Source of the DNA: Trachythela sp. YZ-2020
Lineage: Eukaryota; Cnidaria; Anthozoa; Malacalcyonacea; Clavulariidae
Assembly: GCA_016169945.1 (NCBI GenBank)
Contig: JADLSH010000279.1
Span: forward strand, 2,046,001-2,110,000
Length of the DNA: 64,000 nt
Direction of reading: 5' to 3'
This document shows positions 12,771 to 25,000 of this stretch, one piece after another. The translations under genes were made by a program, and so were the position numbers. The stretch's first letter is position 1. Every line of letters begins with the position of its first letter. The notes beneath the pieces are model-generated. The model searched no databases. It was given only the letters and a program-made list of their open reading frames with translations, and was not told the origin of the DNA.

Positions 12771-13825
12771 TATATATTGCACTAGGATGAAGAGATATAC
12801 TAATTGATTGGTACTAATATTTGATTACTTGCAAAAGAGTTAATGGAGCGAACAAAACCAAAGTCAAAACCATGCATGCATTCTTGATCATAAAACACTG
12901 ATGGGTTTGCTCTTTCTTATAATATTCAAAGCGTCTGCCTGCCCAAAGAAGAGTTTCGGAATTTCTACCACATTTATAAACCATTTCTCCTCTGTTTCAA
13001 AAGGTAAGACTTTCTTTCTTATAAATCGTCTTTATATACATGCATTCACATAATTTCAGGTTCTTCTACACTTGGTGAGAAACTGAATCCAGCAAAAGAT
13101 TGTTCTGATATAGTAGACAATCTTCCCGGAGCAAAAGATGGTTTTTATTGGCTCAAACTTGGCCAACAAGGCCTTTCAAAGGTAGGAAATCTTCAAATAA
13201 CCATCATAGAACAGCTGAACAGCAGATCATTTATATGTGTATAAAAAATCAACCCCCCACCTTGCTATAATGATATACCAGTAAGACAATATTTTAGAAG
13301 TCATTATCACTGGGGAGTGCTGCCTGAAATACCAAGGAACGCCCAGAGAAAAGACTTGAAATTGATGCAAATGCAACAGCGAAACGGCAAGGGAAATTGA
13401 GCAAATACCATCTCTACCACAATAGTCCATCTGTTAATCAATCAGACAATTAGTCAATGATGAATCTACCATCCCCCCATACATGAATGATTGCTAATTC
13501 TTCAATCCCTAGGGCTGGTGTGATACATATACAGATTGCGGGGGATTTCTGTTGATCACAATGAATGACAGTCCAGTCACATGGAACGTACCATCTAATG
13601 ACAGTCCAGTAGATCCACTGGGACCTCCTCATTGGTCCAGCAAGTTTGGTGACGTCAACGTACAAGATTTTGCAATTCAAATTTCAACCACAAAGAATTT
13701 TAAAGACACGAAGGCTCATTGGTGAGTGAAGTAGCGTGAAACAATCTATTGTTTCAATATTGTGAAAAATCAAGTAAAGGGTTTAGAAGAAACCAAAGTC
13801 AGCAAAAGCAAATCACACCAATACC

Positions 13826-14005
13826 ATACCATATTACACCATACAATACCATACTACACCATCCCATATATAACCATACCATACCATACTATACCTTACC
13901 AAACCATACCAAGCATAATAGATCTACCCTATCATACCCACTATATCATACCATACCATACTATGCCGTACCGTATCATACCATACCATACCAATCCATT
14001 TCAGT
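13826..14005. repeat. Degenerate (CCATA)n microsatellite in paralogous intron 4
   Basis: An imperfect tract of CCATA, CTATA and TACCA pentamers lies about 100 bases after the exon 4 donor. It is the positional counterpart of the purer array at 6553-6712, so the repeat existed before the gene duplication. It has decayed more here. Confidence 0.9.
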
Positions 14006-14600
14006 CCATTCCACAATATATCATATCATCCACACATACTTTTCATTTTGTGTAAAGGTCTTACAGATTAAAAATAAATCGTGCTCTTGGTAATCTGTTT
14101 GGTGTTGGAAGTGGTGGCTGTACGGACTTTCATTCAGGGATTGGAAACGTGTCTTATGTTAAAGATATTCTTACTGAGACTGTGGTCACTACAAAATTCA
14201 ATTGTTCAAAATTTGGACCTCATACAGATGTCAACCTAGGATGGGTAACTATCATAGTACACTGTATAAGAAGCAAGATTTTTAAAACTTCCTGTCCAAA
14301 CTAAAAAGATTACTATTTTGTTGTTTAGTCAATAATCCTGGTAAAATTCACATAGCCCCCATTTCTATTTTGTAAAGTAAACATAATAATCACCTGTCTA
14401 AGAACAATTGATTAATAGAAGTATTACGCCAATATTTTCCAAAGCATGGAAAGATTTATAGCAACGATTTGGCTTTATTCATAAAATTCATATATTATGT
14501 TTCAGGGAAGGATGAATTACTGTCTTAGAAACAAATGTCCAAAAGGTTATGCATTTTTGAAAGGAGTTCCTTTCAGACTTGATAATCATGGATCTTTTAG

Positions 14601-16060
14601 GTAAACAGAATCGTGATATAGACGCTCGGTACCGCCCATTCTCTCAAACGATAGACCCCATTTCGGCTTTTATCCGTCTACCTCGTTGTTACCAGTCAAT
14701 GAAGAAAATACTTAATTTTGGATTAAAAAAATAGTTCTAGTTTTAGTTAGGAGTTTTTAAAAAACTTCTAGTTTTAATCGATTCGTTATAGTTAAAATGA
14801 TTATAGATTATTAAATTTAATTACAATAACCCCACTAACCCAACATCCTAAACGTTCACCGTTAAATCAGCGATAAATCAATCAACTTAATCGAGTTCGA
14901 AAACAACAACGTTTGTTTGATCAGACCTGCATGGCTGAAAATGTTATGTCTCTCGTATCCTGAAGACCTGAACACCTTTCTTAAATGTTCCTCAACAAAA
15001 AAGTGTGTATAGCATTTATGTGTAACTACCCTGGTTCCAGAGGTTCTTAAAGAACAGCGAGCCAAAATAACGGCGAGGCGAATTAAATACGAGGCGAAAG
15101 AGCTCTTTCGCCTCGTATTAGGCGAAATAAATACGAGGCGAAAGAGCTCTTTCGCCTCGTATTTATTTCGCCTCGCCGTTCTTTAAGAGCCTCTGGAACC
15201 AGGGTAGTGTGTAACTAGAGCTGTATAACAAGGCCATGTTACACGAGGCAATTTTTGCTGAACTTGCAACGAAATATCGGACACAGATTGATGTTAGGTA
15301 AAAGTATATTCGCAGAGAAATTGTGAGCGTGAATCTCGTTTTACTTTGCCGATATTTTCTTGCTAAACATGCTCAGAAAGCAACAAAGAAATGAATGAGA
15401 ATGTCGGTGAAGCGAAACGCCGGGGTCTTGTCCGTCATGTTCATTTTTTTGTTCGTATATTTCCACATAACATGGCTCTGTGCCTCTGTGCAGAAATTGC
15501 GTTGCAAGTTGCAGCAAAAATTGCCCCATATAACATGTTACATGATTGTATTTTTACTGTATTAATTCGTTAAGATTTACCAATGAAGTTTGTTCATGTG
15601 AAAAATTAAAAATATTCCTCGATGTCCCGTTTATACTAGAAAAGCATCATCCGTCTTAGTGTAAACACATGACGACCAAACTAGGTAGAATAGCGCGATT
15701 TACACTGGCTATAGAGACAGTAGGGTCCTTACTATATTATATCGGTTTTGCTGCAAAAATCCGCTTATTATGGGTAATAGAGCACTGGTTTTCCTAGTTG
15801 TCATATGTAAGTTGTATTTATACACCGAGTTCGTCTGAGCACCGAGCAGACGAACTGCTCAGATAGTCCGTCTGTTTGCAGACAAATTATCAGACAAACG
15901 ACGTTTTCTTAGCCCAAGTTCGTTCAGACGGATAATCGATCTCTAGTACAAATCGGGCCAATCCTGTTGCTGAGGGAAATGTTCCTCACAACCCCAAGAT
16001 CCCACCTTTTCCAGGTCTGAGTAAAAGTTTAATAAAGTTTAAAACAAAGTCTATACGTTT
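14601..16060. other. Convergent intergenic stretch
   Basis: No protein exon was recognised between the end of the fibrinogen-like half-gene (+) and the stop codon of the sacsin gene (-). It contains the foldback element at 15025-15208 and a diverged repeat at about 15826-15960 with GTTCGTTCAGACGGATAATC. Relatives of that repeat lie near 29783-29827 and 53866-53935. The 3' untranslated region of the sacsin gene should occupy part of the right end. Confidence 0.55.
15025..15208. mobile_element. Foldback MITE with nested palindromes
   Basis: The ends are CTACCCTGGTTCCAGAGG and CCTCTGGAACCAGGGTAG. The interior contains two copies of the palindrome GAGGCGAAAGAGCTCTTTCG. The element is flanked on both sides by TGTGTAA, a probable 7-bp target duplication. 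The nearly complete self-complementarity would form a long hairpin. No coding capacity. Confidence 0.8.
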
Positions 16061-19000
16061 CTACTCCATGACTTGTCGGAGAAGCTGTAAAATTTCTCTG
16101 GCATTTGAAAGCGCTTCATCAGCATCATCCTGAGTAAACATCTCGGCCGGAATGGAATCATCGACGAAATTCCCTCTTGTATAGTAAGGATAGCGGGTCT
16201 TGATATAATATCCCCGTACATGTATAACCCTAACCATATCCGGAATAGCGTGAAGACGTGGATCTATTCCTGACGCACGATATGCTAATGTGAGCGCGTC
16301 GTGGGCTTCCATATCACTCATTTGAAGACGACCTTTTGCAAACATGAGAGCTTTCAGGGCTTTTTCGACAGCTTGCTGGCAAAGGAAACACGTGTAAGAA
16401 TAATATGGTTCCTCTTCGCTTCGGAATAGGTAACTAGCTGTATTAAAATCTTTCTGAGCTTGCCGCATCCATCGTTTAGCTTCGTTCCCATTGGCTGGCT
16501 CCGTTTCATCCTCATAATCGTATCGCCTCTCACGGCGGTGTTGCTGTTGCCGTCTCTCCTGTCTGCGGGAAAATTCTCTGAAGTCAGGACCATCCCAGGT
16601 GGGTCTTGATGGTCTTCTTGAAGATTGATTAGAATTGTCAATGTCAGGATGGTAGTCAGGTTCTCCGCCCTCTTTGCAAACGCTCGATCTCGTTGAATAA
16701 GAGTTGCATTACTTCGGTAACAAAAGATTCTCGATTTCTGTCGGGATGCCACTGTAGGATCAGACGTTTAATAGCACTTGATCTTTCCGACTCTGGAAGT
16801 TGCCAAATCTCTTTCAGTGCTTCAGCAACCTCTTTTTTGGCTTCTTCAAGCGTTGCTGGCTCACGGGCAGTAGTATCTTCGCTAAAATTTTCAGTTTCAG
16901 TACCAGGACCTTCATAAGGCACCAAATCCATCCTTGCATGATGTCTCGAACTGGTAGCCGCTTCTACGCTTCCTTCACGATCAAACTTGTACAGCTTCAG
17001 CTTGCTCACTTCAACTGGCCCTTTTTCACCAATACCAATCTTGTATCTGCTGTTAAATGCGAATCTACCATCACCTAAAAAGCATATCAGCATTAAATGA
17101 GAATGACGAAAATGTTGATGTTGTTGGTTAATCAGAAGCAGAAAAATGTGTTTAGTGAACTAAAAATTGAGTAAAAATAAGGACATACCTTGGCTTGTTC
17201 GTTCAATGATCTTGGCATACGCATATACTGCAACGTTTTCTTCACTCTCCTCTTGTATTTCATATCCAACCAATTCACCTTCTCGCAGATGGTAATTTAT
17301 ATTACATTTCAAAAGACGGTAGAAATTTTCCGGAATTCTATCTCCCGGATTTGGTTCTTTGGAATTGCTGTTGATAGTTCGTGGTAGCCGAGCATCATCC
17401 AACGTCTTCGATATTTGCCTGGGGTCTTTAACACCAAGGATCATCATCAGATAATGCCAATAAGCTTCGTCGATATGTTGCCCAGTGATCATAGAAATAA
17501 ACGAACTTAACCTACCAGGATTCCTCTCCTCGCCGTGTTTGATTAGGATACAAAACCCATCCGAAGCTTTTTGACAAAATGAAGGAACTTCTGATTCGCT
17601 GCCTGGAACCGGTTCCGTAGTTTCCCTCGTGACTAGACGTACTTCTACAGTCTGCATGCATGAAACTCTGACTCCTTTCTCAAGACTTTGAAGATCATTT
17701 TTCACCTGTTCTGAAATATTGGCTGTATCTTCTTGGCACTTGTACAGCCGAATTAGCGCCTCGCTAAACTCAGGAGAACAAATAATGTCGCGATATCGTT
17801 TGATGAAGTCACAAGACGGCTCGGTTGGATCTTGATCAAGAATGCAAATCTTGTCGATGCAACTTGGACTCAGCTCTTCACTTAGTTTAGAACTTAACTT
17901 TTGAACTTTCAAATGACTCGGCAACAGTTTAACCAGTCGCGCACGACGTTCGTGATTCCTCATGGTTGAATCAATAAGCAGCTCCTTCCAATAATCTTTC
18001 AAACGTTCTTTCTTCTCCATTGTGTCATTGACAAAAACCTCACATGACGGCTTCAAATAATTATCTTCGGTTGGGAGATAAAGATTACGAACATTTTCCA
18101 GCGACTTTTCTACATTCAGGGAGGAATCTCCACTGGTTAAACGTATGAACAAACATTTTGTCGCTTCGACTGCTGCACGAACCTCTACTGCATGCATTTG
18201 ATTATCTCCACAACTTCTTTTGATTGCTTCTAGTACTGAAGAACATTGAAGTGGTGTTGGACGTTCCTGAGCTCCAAGGCATTTTAAGAAGTGTTCCAAG
18301 TGTTGAAGATGACGGGGAATATTGAACATGTGTGGGTTCATGTCGTTCCGTACTCCGCTAAATGCAAGTTGGCTACCACGCACCAGAGTGTGGCCGTCCA
18401 CCAATATCACGGGAACATCGCGAAGGGCATTCCTGGTCAATTTACACTCACGTGTACAACTTTGACATGGGCCAGAATTGATGTCGCACGATTCTTTAAA
18501 ATAGCTGTATGTCTCCATCATGACGTCAACAAAGATTGGTTGCAATGTCGAAGGAATTTTCTCGTTTCTCGTCGAAGCAAAACGACCAGAAATGTTCTTG
18601 AGATGAGAGATGACAAGTTCGTGTGGAGGTTTGGTGTGTATTTCGAGCATGTTGACCAAATCATCTCTACGGTACGGAACAGCTGAGCTTGCTAGAATGG
18701 ATGCACTTGACCATACAAGCGCTGTATGCTTTTCGATCACGGAACCGCTAAAACACGTGAAAATTGAGTTTGTATATGAAGGGTGGATATCAAGATACAA
18801 CCTCCTTATATTGGCTGCAGGAACAAACTTGATTTTTGAAATTCGGGAAAGAAATGCTGATGCGTGCAAACTTTCATTTTCAAACAAATGCGAAACCAAA
18901 ATACTTGATTTTTGCAAGATTTCTTCCGCTTCATATGACGTTGAATTTGGGAGATTGCGAGCTTCTTCCCCCAATTGATTGGCATACTGCACGAAATGAT

Positions 19001-22000
19001 CTTGGGTGACGGAGCATTGGAGATTAACTTTCTTTAGAAATTCTTTCCACCTCATGGAATCAAACGGCCTTGGCGGAAATTTCTCATTTGGTACAAATTT
19101 CCCAAATACTTCATTAGCTGGGTCATAGAACTCTTCTGCTTGACAGAGTACGCCTGAGTGATCAGGAATAAAGGACAACTGCTTCATAGCAGACAGCAGA
19201 GCTTCATAACCTTTATAATGGTCATGCAAAAGGTCGTCTCTCACAAACTTTAAATGATTTACTCTTCCATTAGGTGTTAAATGATTGAAGTGCCTTAGAA
19301 CTGTATGCAGGTAGAAATTCACAGAGGAAGCTTTCTTTATCCCAAGGTGTCGGTAAAGATCTGCCAGTTTAGGAGCATGGCGTAAGAAGATACTGTTCGT
19401 TACTGTGGCAAGGACTTGAAGGTCATCCACAGGGACGTTATTTGGCACTTCATAAACTGTATTTCTCCCAGAAACCCTTGAGTATGTTCCACTGATGGTT
19501 TGATAAAATGGAAGTTCTACCAAAAGAGAGCAAGACAGTCCGGAAAGACCATTTTGTAGAAACATGAGGAGTCGTTCAATTTCGTCATACTGAAGCGTAG
19601 CTTCTTCCTTCGTGGCGCCGTTCAAAGTCTGGTGCAACAGTCCCAGGACGTCCTCCGTTGACTGAACCATTGCAAGGTATTGCTTACGTACTGCAGTAGC
19701 TCCAGTAGGATTTGAAGATCTTAAAGATGAAGATACTAGAATGGCATGGTTCAACTGCGGGCAGCCAAGTTTCACCAACAGCTCTCGTATGGTTTCGTCT
19801 TGAGTTGAATCGCTGTTCAGATATGTGCTTACATTGAGAACAGTTTTGCCCATGGAAACTGGAACGAGGCAGTTATGTGTGGTCGGGATTATATGCCAAC
19901 CAGCGATTTCATTGAGGATATTATTCGTTTTTCTTTCACATTCTTCATCATTTTCAATTTTTTTGGAAACATTATCAATGAACTCCCAGAGCAATACAAG
20001 CCATGTTTTCGATGGAAATGTGTTGTCTGGCTCGTTTGGACTCCATGGTTGGTGGAAAGTGGTGTTGATCCAAGTCGATGGGAGAAGGATAGCTTGAAAT
20101 TCGGCAAGATCTGGTATAAGAAATTCTCGCATAACGTTGGAGCACTTCTTTATGGCGCTTGTATAAAAGAGTTGGAGCGACTTGTGCAGGAAGAGATCGG
20201 GTCTGGAAGGTAACAGCTGACTAAACTTGCTGCAGAAAACTATGGCACCACGATGGAAGCAACGAAGCCTGCCATCTTGTGTGAGAAGCAAGGGAATGCC
20301 TTCGAGACTTTCGAGAAAGTCCTCAGCTTCAGCACAATACTTAGTGAGTTCAAAAACATTATCAACGTCCTGAAGAACGCTGTCGTTGACTTCCCTGAGT
20401 AAATTATCTTTGACTGCTCTGTGGTTAGAAAGGAATACTCTAACATGTTCTGGGGTCACATCACGGTCATATTCAACTGCTTTGAAACTCTCGTGAATTT
20501 TCCACGGAGTGTGTGAGAGAAGGTGGAATCCTGTGCCCAGCAACGTCTTCTCAAATGACTGCGACATTCCAGGAGTGCAAAAGTAAGCATCGCTGACTTT
20601 ACACCACGTGACCTTAACAGGAGTCTGATCAGTTTCTGTTCTTGCTTCAGAAGGGTTCTCCGTCGAGGGTTTCTTCCATTGCGGAACTGACATGGCGACT
20701 GGTAAAACAGGAGGAATCGACAGGAAATTCTGGTAAAGCGCTTCTCCGACGGGCTTCCATGCCACATCAAGATCTGTAATGGAAGGGAACAACTGATGAT
20801 ACCACCTGAGACCATCCTCAGTTTCCTTCTTGGAAGAAAACATGCCTGAAGTGTCAGATTCAGCTTGATACCCAAGGATGTGCTTTCTGGCGTGACAAAT
20901 TGCACTCGCATAAACTGGAGCTATTACTTGGCGTTTCATGAAGTTATTCCAAATACTTCGTTCGTCCGAACTTTTAGGATCATGCCACACGTCACGGCGT
21001 GCTGAGCCCAATGCGAAGTGGCCATTGATATGAACGGGAAATTTCGGATATACTGGAAGTGGAAGCACGCAAAATAGGCAATGTCGGAATGGAGAATTTT
21101 GAGGTTCAGTTGAGGGTAAGCGTACGGCAACTCCAGCGCGTGGTAACAATCCCATTTTAGTTCCATTTGGGACTGGCGAATCGCTTTCTCCATCACTCCC
21201 CAAGCTCTGTGTGACCAACCAATCCTTCTTTACGTTATTCGTATCTGATATCTTCATAACGTAATGGATCTGTTGCCATGGTATTTGTTGAGTTGGCACT
21301 TTACTGCATGCTCTGATCTTCTCAAAGAATTCAGTTCGTTTACCAATATCAGAAACTTCGCACTTCACAGAATACGTTTCAAGTTTTCCATTCTTTATCT
21401 CGGAAACAGAGATCTTCGTAATGTTGTTCAGAAACAGCAACATGTTCTTCGCGGATGCACGGAATAAATCAAATAGCTCTGTCGCTTTTCTTTCATTCCA
21501 CTGAATAATGGAAATCTTAGACTGGAGCTTTGCATTACAACGAAGTGGGAAACGGAACATTGTACTTCCTTTAAGATTAAACAGGTCACCCAAAAAGCCA
21601 GATAAAACATCATGGTAATTTATTCGAAACTCTTGGTCGAGCTCGTTGAACAATCGTCCAGGTTTCCCTTCACTTGCACCAGGAATATACGCTGTGTGCG
21701 GGTCAGAAACACAAATGATTTCATTGTTGGAAATGAAGTATGGGCAATCAGTAAGATGGTAAACTGCGTTAAATCCAATACCATACTGTCCAGTTTTCGC
21801 AGGGTCGTCCACCTTGCTTCCAATTCCAAGCTTCTGGATACCTTCAATATCTTCTTTAGAAAATGGTCTATCGTTGTAGACACAAATCGCAGGGCCTTGA
21901 AGGTCTCTCCAATCATCAGAGAAGACGTGTTTACTGCCGTGTGTTCGAGGATCAAGTATAAAATGAATTTCGCTGGCTTTTGCATCATCTGCGTTTTGAA

Positions 22001-25000
22001 GAAGTTCCTTCAATATTCCCTCGTCATCAGGATAGGCTGTCAGGATGTTCTTTAAACGATCAGTTAGTTTCTCATGCTGTCCGAAGGGTTGACCAATAGG
22101 TTCAGAGCAACGAGTTAAATCTGCGTTACTGAGGACCTTTGCACCACATTTGTATGCCAACATTATAGGGATCTTCTCGTGTACAACCTTAATATTTGCG
22201 CCATCCGTCTCCAGCCAAGGGGTATCATTAATTAAAAGTTCATCTGCGTCATACAACTGACAATCCACACTTGGAAGAGGCAATGTAATTTCAAGCTTCG
22301 TGTCGGCTAAGCTAAATACTTCTTCAAGGAGAAAAATAAGGGTACGGATTTTATTATCTAGCAGTTTCGTTCGACCAGTTTCTTCCCTAAGCTTGGAAAT
22401 TGCTTCAATAAAATCTTCCAGCAAAAAGTTATCCTTCACCCCGTACCAAAGGATAAGGCCTTTGAATTTTGTACTGTATTCTAGAGGCAGTGAAAAAAGA
22501 TATGGCGATCCATCTTCTTTGTTCCAGTTTTGTGCCACAAGTTTTCGATCCACCATTTGACCTTTAACGAGCATCCATGGTCGGCATTCTAGTTGTTCAC
22601 GAAGATAAGATTGTTGTGACTTGTATTTTTCAGTAGTTACAACCTTTTGCAAAAATTCATAAATTGTCGAACACAGTGATTCTTTATTTTCTCTAGTGAG
22701 TAATTGACGTAACTGGATGACTTGATCAAGTTGTGCAATCACATCAGATAACTCTGGTTGCTTTTCAGTAAACCCAAGGATTTTCTTGAGAGATTTGTTT
22801 GGTACGCTTGGACTGTTAGACGATTCATCCAGGATTAGCTGAGAGGAACCAACAAGGTCTTCATGTCGTTCGGGGTAGAGATGATCTGCAGCAGCTAACT
22901 GCGTCCCACGAATTTCGTTAGACTTCCAGGGGAATGGGTAATCTTTAGGCTTGGACAAAATTGGAAGGAACTGCGCAGCTCGTAGAATTCTCGTTTCTTC
23001 AGCAGTTATTTCACATTCCGGAGGCATTTGATTCATGTATTGAATAAACAAACCTGCTTTCGTGACATCGCAATGACTGGAAACCCATTCGGCTCGCTCA
23101 CACAAAGCACACCACGGAAGAAAATCAATTGCCATTCCTAACTCTTCCAACATCATTGCTCGCTCTTTCTCCAGAAAACGATCGTCCAACGGAAATCGCT
23201 TCTCTTCTTCATTAAACAAACAGGCAGCTTTACCCTTAGGATGGACCAGCTCGTTTGGTCTGCGCAACAATATTCCATCCTTAGAACAGCAGAAACTTGG
23301 ATACGTCTGTAAGAGATCATCATAATTTCGATATTTGCTTAGTCGTCGATCGAGAATGTGAAGAAGAACTGAATTGAGAAGATGGTTTGGAATCCACGAA
23401 ACTCTGGGGAAAACGAATTCTCCCAAGAATCTATCTTCAGTCAACATGTGACTCTTGATGAAGGCTTCCTTTTCATTAGATTTGAAGGCTTCCATGAAGT
23501 TGTAGGGAAGTGATAGGACATTTTCACCAAGTAGATTCATAATCGTGAGGCATTCAGCAACCATGTTAAGTTTTGGATCAAGGATCAGACAATCTTGAGG
23601 TCTTCTCCACTTTCCATTGCAATAAAACAGCGGCCATTCTTCGTCGATGATTTTGTTGAAGAATGAATACAGAAAAGGTTTCCATGCTTTTGGGTAGTTT
23701 ACTTTTGCTGGGTTAGGCCAAAGACTATGGAACTCGTACTGTTCATCATTGTAGGACGTAAGTATTTGTAGCAGCTGAAGATAAGCTTGAACTAAAGAAT
23801 CTTCCATCAAAGCTTCGTTCCACTTTGCCTCAAACGGTTTCAACGATTGATGCTCACCCACGCCTTCTTCCCATAGACGTCGCCGATTTGAATAAACCGA
23901 AAAAAAGCCATTGACATGCACGGGAAACCCAGACTCGATAGGAAGTGGCATAAAGCAGAATACTTCTCCAGGTACGGGGAATATTTTCACGTCATGTATA
24001 TTTGAACGCGTCATCTTTGCAGCTACTCCAGTGACGGGTACAACTGCGTTCCTGATACCATCAAAACTTTGCGCAACTTGAAGAGAAGACCTGCCACCTG
24101 TGCAGGAATTAACAAGCCACATGTCTTCTGTTTGAACAACTTCTGATACTTCACTTAGGTCAGATTTCACCATCGAAACATTCATCTTTAGCACTTCAGT
24201 ACGGCGGGGCCCTTCTGATGGGCACACAATTTCCGAACTTCGGCTGTTTAATAACCAAGTGGACGAGTTTTGCAAGATCGTTCCCTTGCCACATTTATCG
24301 GCATCGTTGGTGCGCAAGATTTTCTCGACCGATTTTGTGATGCTGATAATGGGTTCTCCTAAAGACGGCTTTGGGCAAGAATGTTTCGAAATCTCAAAAA
24401 CTCGAACCTCCTTAACATTTTGGGCGAACAGCAAAAGGGTCGAGGCACTTTCTTTCAATGACTTGATCAGATTGTTCACATTGTTTCGGGTGTAAGGTTC
24501 GTTCGAAATTTCACTTTCTTGCGCTTGTACAGTTGTACGAAAAGGTAGCCGAAACAATGTCCCTTCGAAGTGAAAAGTGTCCGTACCGGTCATGTCGCAG
24601 CCAAACAACTGGTTGTAAGGCATGAATTGGTCAGGGAATGCTGATAGAACGTGCTTGTTTTCTACCAGGCTTAACATCAGCCCACCTTTCCTTTTCTTGC
24701 CGTCGATCAATTTAGAGATATGATTCATATTCGGATCAAAAACCACAACGTGTTCGCCGCTCACAAAACTCGGAACATCAGTGAGATGGTACACTGAGTT
24801 AAAGCCAAGACCAAAACGACCCACCTTGTCCAAGTCTTCCTTCTTCGTCTCACCAGCGAGCTTGTTGATATTCTCCAAGTCGTCCTCAGAGAACATGGCG
24901 TCATTATAAGCCCAAAGAGCAGGTCCCTGACATTTAGCTAGTTCTTCAGTAAGCAATCGTTCTCGGGGATTCTCCCGCCAGTCAACGACGAAGCACACTT

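Larger units (their letters stand above)
11832..14600 (+). pseudogene. 5' half of a fibrinogen-like gene (six exons, C-terminal half missing)
   Basis: Exons: 11832-11915 (signal peptide, starts MTLYLRF), 12265-12385, 13060-13181, 13513-13721, 14058-14244 and 14506-14600. Sizes are identical to those of exons 3-6 of the complete upstream gene, and every junction is in phase. They encode the N-terminal fibrinogen-like module (WCDTYTDCGGF, then VGSGGCTDFHSGIGNV). A normal GTAAAC donor follows at 14601, but no exon 7 (the SYSASSEF segment) or any later exon is present before the sacsin gene at 16061. The signature GGG of the paralogue is changed to CGG. It is most simply a truncated duplicate. 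A short transcript ending in the intron, giving a soluble single-module protein of about 272 aa, cannot be excluded. Confidence 0.75.

Noticed and set aside
16354..16752. Third-frame minus-strand open frame bridging J and HEPN regions
   Set aside because: Its translation lacks sacsin similarity. The real frames lie on either side of a one-base shift.
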